Source: Nageia nagi (lineage: Eukaryota; Pinophyta). Taken from it: a DNA stretch of 64,000 bases. Each line of letters begins with the position of its first letter. Within the stretch, counting starts at the first letter, position 1. Location of the stretch: NCBI GenBank assembly GCA_050084985.1, contig JBITNC010000001.1, positions 108,128,001-108,192,000 of the forward strand, given 5' to 3'. Positions 11,560 to 22,560 of this stretch are shown here, in pieces. The notes under the pieces are model-generated. The model ran no database searches and was not told where the DNA came from. It saw only the letters and a program-made list of their open reading frames with translations. Made by a program: the position numbers and the translations under genes.

Positions 11560-13497
11560 ACCCTTCGGAATGAAACTCTTCAATGAGCTTAGCTGACTTT
11601 GTTGCTAGTACACATCTTAATAAAATGCCATCATGATTTCTTCTATAAAATATTTGATCTATCTCTGTGTAATTCTGGGCATGTATCTTGAATCACCTTC
11701 TTTGGGATGCATTCATGTTTCCTGATAGTTTTCTGGTCTCAAAATATTCATTTAACTACTCCATCCAATCCTTTGTTGTATCTCTGGATACGAATTTTGG
11801 GGTTTCTTATTTAACAAAGCATACCATCCCCTTTTTCGGTATCGTAGGTTTTGCAAGTTGCTCACAAAGTGCTCTTCCTTTTATGAGCTTAGTGGGTCAA
11901 TTTCCACATCGTATTTAAGAATTTTTGAAATCCACTCAGGTCTTCCTTCTCCCAATTCTCCCTGCATAACATAAGACCTAACATCCAAGTGTATGGTTAG
12001 AATTAAAATCCTACTCTGACCAATGTAATGTTTTAACCTACTGAGTGCTTTCACAATAGCTAAGATCTATTTTTCAATGAAAGTGTATTTTTCCTCAAAA
12101 TTGTTCATAGTCTAGCTGAAAAATGCGACTGGGTAATCTTCATTCCTTTCGTGCTTCTGGGTTAAAATGGCTACAACACTAGTATCTGAACCATACGTGT
12201 ATAGAATAAATTCTTTGCTAAAATTTGGATTTCTCAATACAGGAGCTTTTGTAATCGCTACCTTGATTTTTTGAAAAGCTTCTTTACCTTCCTCAGTCCA
12301 TACAAAAGGAGTATCTTTTTTTAGCATTCGGGTGATGGGTTTGATAATGTTTGAGAAATCCTGAATAAATCTTCTGACAAAGTTAATCTAACCCAGAAAA
12401 GACTATAGAGACTTCTTATTAGATGGGAGAGACAAGTCATTTATAGCTTTAACTCTATCTGGATCAATAGACCACCCCTCTTTTGAAATGACATGGCCCA
12501 ATAATTTACCCTCATCTATTGTGAAGATAGACTTCTTAGGATTTAGGGATATACCATACCTCTTACATTTGATGAAGGCTTGCTCTAGATGTTGAACATG
12601 CATGTTTCTATCATGAGAAAAAATAGTAATATCATCAAGGTATACCAATAGACTCTTATTTACCAGCTCTCTAAACGCATAATCCATAGCTCTCTGAAAG
12701 GTAGCCCCTGCATTGGATAGTCCAAAAGGCATTCTCTGAAAAGCAAATGTGCCCCATTTAGTTGTAAAAGCTATTTTAAATTGATCTTCATTCCAGACCC
12801 AAATCTGATTGTACCCAGAGAAACTATCTATCAAAGAGAACTTTTCGACACAGGCTATAGTATTTAGTATCTGTTCCATTGGCAGTAAGGGATAGTGATC
12901 TTTCAAAGATACTCTGTTTAAGCCTCGAAAATCCACACACAACCTTATCTTGCCATTTTTCTTCCAGATAGGCACAAGATTAGCTACCCAAGTGGAATGC
13001 TTGATGGGATAAATTATCCCAGCCTTGTACAATTTCAGAACCTCTTGCTTCATGGCAACTTCAATCTTAGGGTTTACTGGTCTTTGTTTTTATCTGACTA
13101 GTTTAGCATCATCTATCAACTCGATTGTATGCTGTATTACTAATTTATCAAAAACCTTTAAATCATCATAAGACCAAGCAATAACATCAACATATGTTTT
13201 GCATAATTGTACAATTTCCTGAATCTATTTTGGAGTATTAGATATACCAATTTTTAATGACTTACCTGAAAAAACTTCATGTTCTTTATAGTTATCTAGG
13301 TTTATATTCATACCTCTTCTCTTTACTTGGTCACTCCTATCAAATAATCCTTCGAATGGAATCAAATCCTTAGGGATTTTATTATTGTTTAGCTGAATTA
13401 TGTCTTGCTCCTTGAAAACTTCGGAGTCCTCTTCACCTACTACATGACATATAGCTTGTAATAAAAATTGGTTAATTTGAGCCTCATCCCAGAAAAC
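11560..13497 (-). pseudogene. gypsy reverse transcriptase and RNase H
   Basis: The RT core is best at 13053-12403: a leading DVIAWSYDDLK just upstream, then KNGKIRLCVDFRGLNR, FSLIDSFSGYNQI, FAFQRMPFGLSNAGATFQR and the catalytic LVYLDDITIFS. RNase H follows at 12327-11950 (PFVWTEEGKEAFQKIK, then ILYTYGSDTSVVAILTQ). It decays into stops before the integrase zinc region. RT copies the element RNA into cDNA. The frame is the same as gag through RNase H, so gag and pol were probably one polyprotein. Confidence 0.85.
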
Positions 13498-14301
13498 CTA
13501 CCAAAAGGAATCATTATCCAGAACTGATGGTCTGAAAATGAGCTGAACACCCTTCCTCCAGAACCAGTCATTGGTAGGATCAAAACTGGCTCCCATTTGT
13601 GCTAAGGTGTCAGCTTCTTGGTTGAATTTCCTTGGGATAGACTGAATATGTAATGCTTTGAAATGCTTAAATAGATCCCAAACTTGATTCCTGTAAGATT
13701 TCAAATAATGATGCTTGACTGAACATTTACCTGTCACCTATTTTGCGATCAACTCTGAATCCCCTTTGATCCTTAAACACTGAATTTTCATTTTGATGGC
13801 TTATTCTAGTCCAAGTTAAAGAGCTTCATATTTTGCTACATTATTGGAACATAACCAGGTGAGTCTGAAAGAAAATCTATGTACCTTACCAGTTGGGTTG
13901 GTCAGGATAATCCCAACTTCGGATCCATTTTTGGATCTTGCCCCATCAAAAGACATCTCCCACATTTCATTTCTCCAGAAATCTTCCCTTGTGATTTTTA
14001 GGATGAAAGATTCTAGTTCTATTAAACAATAATTTCCAAACTCCAGGTCATAGATAGTGTTGAGCATATTCATACTACATGGGTCTTCAGTTTGCAATTC
14101 TTCTAGCAATTCATCTGATTCTTTCAATTTGCCAAAGATTTCACAAACCTCCTCCTTTTTCTCTATGTGAAACTCAAAATTTTTCTCATTATTCAATCTT
14201 ACCCTCTTATTCCCATAAGGGATCAAATAATGGGTGTAGTCCATTGCTAGATAACCCCCTATTTTAGCTGTAAATTCTCTAGATAGACATAGCCCAAACA
14301 A
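13498..14301 (-). pseudogene. Additional RNase H-like domain between protease and RT
   Basis: The minus-strand frame shows WEMSFDGARSKNGSEVGIIL, an Asp-containing first strand of the RNase H fold. It is followed by FRLTWLCSNNVAKYEALLGL-like sequence (a stop follows AL), IKGDSELIAK, and a tail with IQSIPRKFNQEADTLAQMG. These motifs (D, E in NVAKYEAL, D in GDSELI, D in NQEADTLA) are those of plant RVT_3 or archaeal-like RNase H domains. Tat gypsy elements are known to carry such a second RNase H. Here it precedes RT rather than following it. Two in-frame stops lie between 13738 and 13815. Confidence 0.75.
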
Positions 14302-14424
14302 AGGGGGCAGCTCAACAACTACAACTTCCTAAATAATAATTACAGAGGGACACTTATGTATTTTTAGGAGTACATATTTGATCACTCCTACTATTTTGAT
14401 AGGTGTGGAATCCAGTTGTAGTAC

Positions 14425-15290
14425 TTAGGTGGATGTTCTTGTCATAGGCAACCCCATCACATCGCACACTGCTTTAGGCATCACAGTAGTAGCTGCCCCA
14501 AAATCAACCAAACAATTATGAAGTACATATCCCTCAATTTCTAGAGTCATATAAAAAGTTGGAGGTTTGTTCTTTCCCATCCCTGGATATTTCGATGTCT
14601 CAAAAAGATTAAGCACTCTTTCCATTCCTTCATTCAATGCTATAAGAGATGTTTTCAATAAATCAATTTTCCCGGGTATTTTTAAAGCTTCAAACAAGGA
14701 CACTCTCGTGAGAGTTCTCTTTAGCTCCGCCATAATGTTGAACTCTGGAATAGCTAGAGGTTCACCAATTCTATTTCTAAATCTATCGATAAATCTTTTC
14801 TGAAGCTGTAGAGTATCGTCTTTTCTCTGATGCTTGGTGAGCGAAGGGAACCTTAACTTCTGAAGATTTTGATCACTGGCTTTAGGCATCAGTTTGGTTT
14901 TCAAAAATAGGAATTTTTGGGAAACTATTTCCTTTTTTGGGGCCTTTTCCTTAGAACCAAAAACTACATCTTGCTTTTTAGGAATCACTAAACCATAACT
15001 CTTTTGGGATTCAATCTTTCTTTCCAGAATATCGGAGACTAGGGGTTATTTCCCTAATCTTGTTTCCACAGCAAAAACTCCTATATCCGCTGGTGCAAAA
15101 TTCATCAAGTTCACATCTTGGTTCCTGTCATCAGCTACACCAAGCAGAGGAATACCCTCACTTCTTGATAAATACTCTTGGTACTGATAAATAGGACATG
15201 TTGTTTGCTCATGAGCATCATTGTAGGCCAAACACAAACCAGTGGATGACCCGGAAGAGGAAGCTTGGCTTACATCTTTGTTCAACACAT
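14425..15290 (-). pseudogene. gypsy protease region and linker
   Basis: A retropepsin-like segment near 14500-14430 reads FYMTLEIEGYVLHNCLVDFG and then AATTVMPKAV. The active-site D-S/T-G is changed to D-F-G, so it would be inactive. Upstream (15288-15046) lies a short Cys/His segment (CLAYNDAHEQTTCP) that resembles a degenerate zinc knuckle at the end of gag. The frame is shared with gag and RT. Confidence 0.7.
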
Positions 15291-15393
15291 GATGAGCCTT
15301 TTCTACAGTAGGATAAGGATATCTTCTTACATTACTTTACCTACTTAGAATGGTAATCTGATTTGCCATATTCCTACACAAATTTTAGAGTTC

Positions 15394-16374
15394 CTAAATC
15401 TCTATCGATGAAGCTACCCCTTGATTCATATTAGGCTGATGAGGGGCTAGTAAGGCCAAGGGAGCTCTAGGGACTGGCAAGGTTGATGGCCACTGTTGAA
15501 CAAGGGTGGGAATACTGGCCAGAGGTGGAGCCAAACTAACTACTTGAGGTCTCAAAATTTGCTGTTGGGTGGTTACCAGAAAATAAGGCATTGGCATGCG
15601 ACTTGGCAATTTTCCTACTGAAATAAGACAAGCTTCGGCATATACTACTTGTCTATAGACCTTCGGGAAAGTATTTACTCCAAAATTTTGGATTTGCAAA
15701 GAGAGATCTGGAGGAAAGGCTCTCAAGTAATACATTAGGGCTTGAAATTGCTGAGGCCTGACTGGCATTGGGACTCTCATCCAAGTTTTTTGGAATCTAA
15801 TGTTGAAATTAGGGATATTTTCTTGCTCATATCTTTTGATTGAAGTGAACTGTGTTAACAGAGAAAAAGGATCTCCTAATTCATTAAATTCCAAGATAAA
15901 GGGCTCTGCCAGTTGAGCCCAAGTGGTTATAGATTCATTAGGAAGGCCCCTGTACCAATCTAGGCCCTTTACTTTGAAAGACTGAGCTAGTAATCTCACC
16001 ATGACATCTTCATGTTAAATATTATGAATCTTAGCTAGGCTAGCTACATCAACACAATGCTCATAAGCCATTTTCTCTAAAGTTGCATCAAACTCCAGAA
16101 TGGTTTTGAAAACATTGGTTGGGATGTCATGCAACACGGCCAGAGCTATTAGTACCCCATTGTCCCATTTCAAATAAATATTCTGAGCTGGATTAGCCAT
16201 TTTAGGAGAGGTATTTCTAGTGTGAAGATTGGATTGTTCTGGCTTGGTAAAGGATTTTAGGGTGCTGATACTATTCAGAGACTTGGACTTGATCAGGGTC
16301 TTTCTCTTAGGAGCATCTAGAGTTCTAAAATCTGGTGCTCCTTTTGCTGCTTTGGTTTTAGATCTAGTCCACAT
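15394..16374 (-). pseudogene. gypsy gag
   Basis: The start chosen is ATG at 16374, where the protein begins MWTRSKTKAAKG, a usual Tat-type gag start. An upstream ATG in the same frame (16434) adds 20 hydrophobic residues without gag character. The core has VRLLAQSFKVKGLDWYRGLP and TTWAQLAEPFILEFNELGDP, the conserved tryptophan pattern of Retrotrans_gag. One stop near 16015 (TAA between HNI and HEDVMVRLL, probably from CAA) divides it. A Pro/Gln-rich tail follows. Confidence 0.8.
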
Positions 16375-16522
16375 AAACTCTAGGTTACAAAAGAAAATAA
16401 AAGGTTCAAAAGCACATATGATATTTACAAACAATCTGCTTTAATACATACCATAGATAGTGCTTCAGCAGAGTCACCAATAAGTTTCTTCGTGTCCCAT
16501 TGGATGTGCCAAAAAGAAATAC

Positions 16523-17993
16523 TGTTGATTAGGATTGTGTAATATATGCGCTATGAACAATATTAACCAAAGTAAATCAAGAACAGACTATGGTGATAGT
16601 CTGATCTCTAGAGAAGGTCGGTTCCTTATACATTGGGTATAGGAGAAGTAATAGGAAAGAAAATAAAAGGAGTAGAGTGCGAGGAATTTAAGCAAAAGGG
16701 CTTAAGGTAACAAGAGAGAAAGCAAAGGTGAATCACTAGTTCAGCACGGGCTTTCACATGGTATGAAACCTTGGCCTAAATCTAGTGTAGCAACTACAGT
16801 ACAAGCTCTCACTCTCTAGTAGTTTCCCAGCTTTACTCTACCATGTATGTAGACACAGTTATACTAACAGCTCGTAATTATCATTCAGGAAACATGCCAA
16901 GCTACCATAATGTAACCTAATTAAGAATAACAATTACGAGTGCTAGATAAGAAAGGTCAAGATGATATCATATTACTGATAAAAAACTACAGGTCTTAGA
17001 GAACAAATGTAAGGAGCAATACTAGGGCTTCCAACCCCTTTTCCTTTGTGTATTCCTTACTTATACTGAAATAACAATAGTTACAAGAATTGTAAAATAG
17101 AAACGATTACAAAAATGGCTTCAAGATTCTAGCCTTCTTTTAACTGATACTAGCTATATATGCCACTTGGTAGAATATTACAAAAATTGGGTAGATTATA
17201 ATGATAACAGCTTCTTGATAAATATGATCTTGCCTCTCGCTGACCCCATCTCTACATTCTGGAATATTCTACTTACTAGCTCCAGCTATTCAATCACTCC
17301 TTGCTGACCTCATCTTTTTCGGGATCCGGTTTCATTCAAAAATGTGAACATTATTTTTCCCATGATGTCATCTTCATGCTTTCGAAATGCTTCACTTTAC
17401 TGATTATGGATTTTTGGTAACCCTTTTGCTGACCTCATCGCTTCTGGGATATTCTACTTACTGGCTCCAGTTATTCAATCACTCCTTGCTGACCTCATCT
17501 TTTCTGGGATCCGGTTTCATTCAAAAATGTGAACATTGTTTTCTCCATGACATCATCTTCATACTTTCAGAATGCTTCACTTTATTGATTATGGATTTTC
17601 GGTAACCCTTTTGTTGACCTCATCGCTTCCGGGATATTCTACTTACTGGCTCCGACTATTCAATCACTCCTTGCTGATCTCATCTTTTTCGGGATCCGGT
17701 TTCATTCAAAAATGTGGACATTGTTTTCTCCATGACATCATCTTCATACTTTCAGAATGCTTCACTTTACTGATTATGGATTTTCGGTAACCCTTTTGCT
17801 GACTTCATTTCCTTCGAGATCCGATTTTGGGTTAAGGTCTGAAATCACTGACATCATCTCTTTTGTATCCGGGTTACTCAACATTAACTTCGCGGGGCTT
17901 TTCTTCTTTCTTAATAACGTCATTACTTTCGAAAATTGGTTCTTAAAACCCATTATGATTATGCTTAGCCTACGTCACCTCCGGAAGTGATCA
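16523..17993 (-). repeat. Gypsy 5' LTR (right, 1471 bp)
   Basis: This is the 5' LTR in the element's sense, upstream of gag. It has the same termini as 5079-6364 and one more 185-bp unit, which accounts exactly for the 185-bp length difference. Internal units begin near 17274, 17449 and 17634. Confidence 0.9.
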
Positions 17994-18373
17994 TATTTAT
18001 GATGACTTATAGTGCACCATTGATTAGTTCATGATGGTATTGGTGTGATTCATCTATCCTTGTTGATATGAATATGATGCATCTAACTCATCTTATTATT
18101 TGAGCTGCTTATGAATTGTAGGTTCTTTTGAGATTGCAGGTTACTTACCTCAAGCATGTAGGCTCTTGGAGACTCTTCATAACTTCTAGTTGGATGACTA
18201 CTTTATGTACATTGAAACTGGTTGTGATTAATGATTGTATTTGACAAAATAGTGAGTCTCAAACTAGATATTTCTCACTTCACAAATTTGTAAAAAGTTC
18301 TCATCTTTGTTGTATCTATTTGGAGGAGAAATCTCTTACTTTCTCTTCTTCTTCTAACTTGCATTATCCCAAT
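17994..18373. repeat. 380-bp flanking duplication, right copy
   Basis: This is copia 3' untranslated sequence restarting immediately at the gypsy terminus. It matches 4699-5078 and then continues uninterrupted to the polypurine tract and LTR. Confidence 0.9.
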
Positions 18374-18390
18374 ATTGCATTAAGGGGGAG

Positions 18391-18877
18391 TGTTGGAATG
18401 TATAATGCATTATTTTAAAGGTTTGTATTAAATCTTCTATGTAAATTCACTAATACTTAAGGGTATCATTTGATACCTTAAGTATTTAAGTGAATATGAT
18501 AATGTAACTTGTCGTACACTCCATGTCATGAGCATGCCCCTTGGGTAAAAAGATGTGCATGTCATGCTTTTGTACATTAGATAAAAGGGTGATCCAAAGA
18601 AGAATTTTGACCTATAAATAGAAGGTTCTCTCTTTGTGATTATACACCAATTTGTGTAGTAAAATTATGCTATAGGATAGAAGTGTAGGAGTTGAGATTA
18701 GGATGATTGTAAGAGAGTTGTATTTGTGATTGAAGTAAAGATCTAGTTAGTGGATTTACTCCTAGTTGGAGGAACCATTTTACATCTTGAGTGTGAGTTT
18801 GTTAGATGTGAATTTGAGAGCTTTCATGTGATCTTGGTAGATTAAGAATTATCTTATTTATGTTAGTTCCTTTACTT
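18391..18877 (+). repeat. copia 3' LTR
   Basis: It begins TGTTGGAATG right after the tract TAAGGGGGAG. Homologous LTRs lie at 53977-54472 and 58117-58612, and in reverse at about 39575-40045. The conserved core is AGTATTTAAGTGAATATGA. A TATA box (TATAAATA, 18613-18620) marks the U3/R promoter. The 3' end is approximate: host-like repeat sequence begins with CACATACAATTATGA. Confidence 0.8.
18613..18620 (+). promoter_or_regulatory. TATA box of copia LTR
   Basis: TATAAATA is preceded by CC and is conserved at the equivalent place in the LTR at 58329-58336. In the LTR at 53977-54472 it has decayed to TATGAATA. Confidence 0.6.
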
Positions 18878-18879
18878 GT

Positions 18880-19450
18880 GTCACATACAATTATGATAAA
18901 TGATAAATATGAGGGTAAATATTAAACTAAGTACAATGATAATATTTCAAATACAATAGCTACAATTACAGTACAAACAAATTATATACCTCAATGGAAG
19001 TGCAACAATCTGCATTTTCTTAATTTTCTTGCATAATACATTCAATAGCACTAATTTGTGTAACATAGAATTATGGTAAATACAACTATAAGTATTAAGC
19101 TAAGTACAAAACTCTTTGCAAGGCTAGCTCTTAAGTGGAAGTAAAAACAAACTATATACCTGATTTGAAGTGCAACGATCTGCATTTTCTTTTATCTTTT
19201 TCCCTTCATCCACATTTGCATTTGAACTTTTTATTTTTTATGTAGCACTTTCTTATATCACATACAATTATGATAAATAGAAAGATAAATATAAACTAAG
19301 TATAAAACTCATTGCAAGATTGGCTCTCGAGTGGCACAAGGAACAAACTATATATCTGATTCTTATTGTAATGATCTTCATTTTCATGTATCCCATTATA
19401 TTCATTTTTCTATCTTCAATTTTCCTATGTTGCATTCCCCACATCCTTAA
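18880..19450 (-). repeat. Three diverged tandem units of about 200 bp
   Basis: Each unit has ACAATTATGATAAAT-like sequence, then AAGTGCAACRATCTGCATTTTCT. On the minus strand the latter reads AGAAAATGCAGATCGTTGCA and ends with an AG|GTATAT splice-donor-like junction in the first two units. It may be a second set of duplicated small exons belonging with the array that follows. Confidence 0.6.
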
Positions 19451-19529
19451 TAAAAGGTGTTTGTATGATAGCATCAATATGCATAAATGCAATCTACATA
19501 TATGTGCAATATCATAAGACTAATTAGGC

Positions 19530-20830
19530 TCAAAACATGAGAAGAGTTTATCTCAATAGAAGATTGAGCATTCTCTACCGATGCATTAGTCTCACCACCT
19601 ATTTGCCTGGAGAAAAACAAATGGAGTATAAAACATTAACGACATAGTCAATTTCAAAAAAATTCACATAAAAGTAATCTGCATAAATGTGCAATGTCAT
19701 ATAATATAACTAGGTAACAAGATCAAGCTATCTAATAATATGAATTTTTTTCTCATTTTCTATAATATGAACACTATTTTATGTCATTACAATACACATT
19801 TATATGCTCACCTCCTATTTCGAACTCAAAATATGAGAAGAGTTTGTCTCACCAAAAGATCGATCATTCTCTATCGATGCATTGGTCTCATCATCTCTAT
19901 GTATGGAGCAAAAAAAATGGAGTATAAAATATTAATGACAGTTAATTTTGAAAAACTTCGCATAAATGTGAAATGCCATAAGACAATTAGGCAACAAGAT
20001 CAAGCTATCTAATAATATGAATTATTTTCTCATTTTCTATAATATGAACACTATTTAATGTCATTACAATGCACATTTATATGCTTACCTTTTATATCGA
20101 GATCAAAACATGAGAAGAGTTTGTCTCACCAGAAGATCGAGCATTCTCTACCAATGCATTGTTTTCACCACCTCTCTAGATGGAGCAAAAAAAATAGAGT
20201 ATAAAATATTAATGATATTGTAAATTTCAAAAAATATCACATAAATGTGCAATATCATAAGATAACTAGGAAACAAGATCAAGCTATCTAATAATATGAA
20301 TTATTTTCTCGTTTCCTATAATATGAACACTATTTAATGTCATTACAATACATATTTATATGCTCACCTCCTGTATCGGGATCAAAACATGAGAATAGTT
20401 TATCTCACCAAAAGGTTGAGCATTCTCTACCAATGCATTGGTCTCACCACCTTTCTGCATGGAACAAATAAATGGAGTATAAAATATTAACAATATTTTC
20501 AATTTCAAAAAATATCGCATAAATGTAATCTACATAAATGTGTAATGCCACAAGACAACTAGGCAACAAGATCAAGCTATCTAATTTAAAATATGAATTA
20601 TTTTCTCATTTCCTATAATAGGAACATTATTTAATGTCATTACAATACACATTTATATGCTCACATTCTGTATTTGGTTCAAAATATGAGAAAATTTTGT
20701 CTCACCATAAGGTCAAGCATTCTGTATCGATGCATTGGTCTCACCACCTCTCTATATGGAGCAAAATAAATGAAGTATAAAATATTAACAACATTGTCAA
20801 TTTCAAAAAATATAGTAATATTGCAAAAGA
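19530..20830 (-). repeat. Tandem array of about 280-bp units, each carrying an exon-like 87-nt segment
   Basis: The phrase AACAAGATCAAGCTATCT recurs at 19717, 19993, 20272 and 20565 (spacings 276, 279 and 293), with a partial unit on each side. On the minus strand most units contain a T-rich stretch, YAG, an AGAGGTGGTGAGACC-like exon start and a GAG|GTGAGC-type donor. In the two best-preserved units the exon is 87 nt, a whole number of codons. Coding similarity between units includes ETNALVEN and SHVLI. Some units have stops, so the array as it stands is not a clean gene. Confidence 0.65.
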
Positions 20831-20855
20831 ACATAAATAAGAAACAAAATCTCAC

Positions 20856-21043
20856 CTCCTCATGTGGGGGACTCTCTAACGATGCATTTTTATTGCTAGT
20901 ATTTCTCCCTTCTCTAGCATAGGTATCTCCATAATCAAAAATTTCATGTTTAGATCCATCAACATATTTGGAATCTTTGAAGTGTATGATATATGGTTCT
21001 TTTAATTCCTCCATATCCTCCAAGGATACAAGTAAGGGTGCAC
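20856..21043 (-). pseudogene. Exon-like coding fragment of an unidentified gene
   Basis: A minus-strand open stretch beginning after a TTTAAG acceptor-like site reads LVSLEDMEELKEPYIIHFKD and later IFDYGDTYAREGRN. It ends ...PPHEE at a GAG|GTGAGATT donor. The donor phase and ending match the 87-nt exons of the adjacent array, which suggests one gene. A further upstream exon candidate lies at about 21126-21270 (EFHWRIHSINEHIK before a GTATGT donor) and contains stops. I do not recognise the protein. Confidence 0.4.
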
Positions 21044-21329
21044 CTTAAATATGAAAAATATACATCAATGCATTAGATATGAAAATAACTACAAAAAATT
21101 GACTAGCAAAAAATATTACACATACCTTTATGTGTTCATTTATCGAATGTATCCTCCAATGAAATTCTCTCTTTTCATATGAATCATATTTCATCATTTC
21201 CACAACAATCTTTTCTCATGCTTCCATTGATAGATCTAATTATGAAGTCACCTTCTTCTTGGTCATAGCAGCCTTCACCAATTTGTTTTGTTTAGAGTTA
21301 TAAAATTGACTAAATTCATGATTCAACAT

Positions 21330-22560
21330 CAATGAAACTCATCAGCATAGAATAAACAAACTATGAATGTAAATTATTAATAGTACTTTGGGCATTTTAA
21401 AATACTGATAAAATGCTTGTAAAAATTACTCCATTTCAATTAGTATATGGTTTAAAGGCAACAATCCTTATTGAATTCCAAGTTCTAAAAATCCTTTATT
21501 GATAGAATTCCAACACTTCAATCCTATAAAAATCGCATAACCTTCCTATGAGCATATTTGCTTTCTTCCATTCCTATATTTTTAGAGAATTTTTAGGTGC
21601 ATACATACAAAGTTCAAACACATAAGTTGAATAGATTAACACCATTATACATGAAAGATATTCAAGTCTATCAAAACTACGTTATTTCAACAAGTTTTCA
21701 AGAAGACTTTGTTATTGAACTACCTTGTTTGATAGAGAGCAAATGTAGCAAATCAACCATAAAATTTTCAAAAATATGAAGGTACATATATTTAAGCATG
21801 GTCCATTGATGATCAAAACTATTTTGGGTTTTCTAACTTTGAAATATACTATAATATATAAATGATCCTCGTAAATGCAATTGAATTAATTTGGCTTATA
21901 GCTTGTTTTTCAATGTAGCAAAGATTTATGACTCACATACAATTATCCCACAAAATCCTTATAAAAGAAAGCCCATCAACTTTACCTTAGTCTATATTTG
22001 TATTTATTTCTCCAAAATCTACTTAGTTATTTTTGTTTAGGTTATTTGAACTTGATTTTCCCTTCATTGATGAGTTTTTAATTTCTATTTTGAGATTTAT
22101 GCATGTATTTGTATTTTGAAATATTTGTTCTCTCTCAACATATGATGAAAATCAACAAGGTTCAAAACTGATAAAGAGTGATAAAATGCAAGGTATAGTA
22201 TGAAAGCAAGAGAATTGTGTGTTGAACGAGTAAAGATAAAGAATTTGTGTATTGAATGGGTAAAGATGATTGTACCATACCAAGAATGCAAAATACCAAA
22301 GGATTGGATCCTTCATTCGTACCAAAGATAAAACATTTCAACAAATCATGTTCTAAAATGTGAACATTTCTTCTTAAAAAGACTTTATGTGAAATATATA
22401 AGGAAATAAAGAATTGATTCGATGAAATGATGGTTGTGCTGCAAAATAAGACATTTTTCTTTGGAAATTCATCCCAATTTGTTGTTAGATTGCGATAACC
22501 ATTGATTCGATGCCAGTTCCTTTCATGCAATTATGGTTATAGCCTTGAAAAACATATGCA
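21330..22560. other. AT-rich spacer without a recognisable gene
   Basis: Only short chance ORFs with no familiar motif were seen on either strand. Confidence 0.6.

Larger units (their letters stand above)
5079..17993 (-). mobile_element. Ty3/gypsy element (Tat-like, 12.9 kb) with a long extra ORF
   Basis: Two long terminal repeats (5079-6364 and 16523-17993) begin TGTTGATTAG and end AAGTGATCA on the plus strand, giving TGATCA...CAACA in the element's sense. Between them, on the minus strand, lie gag, protease, an extra RNase H, RT, RNase H, integrase and a roughly 1,160-codon additional frame. The integrase-last pol order is gypsy; the second RNase H points to the Tat group. There is no short target-site duplication (CCAAT on the left, TATTT on the right). 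A candidate primer-binding site starting TGGCACATCC in element sense lies about 10 bases inside the right LTR. Many stops and at least two frameshifts make the copy inactive. Confidence 0.88.
1..18877 (+). mobile_element. Decayed Ty1/copia retrotransposon, split by a nested gypsy element
   Basis: The gag-pol frame (514-4305), the 3' untranslated part (4306-5078, resumed at 17994-18390), a polypurine tract (18381-18390) and a 3' LTR (18391-18877) follow one another in copia order on the plus strand. The 5' LTR lies outside the window or is not recognisable in 1-513. A gypsy element (5079-17993) interrupts the 3' untranslated part. The same 3' untranslated sequence and a related LTR recur in the element at 53977-58612, which confirms that both pieces here belong to one family. 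Confidence 0.75.
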
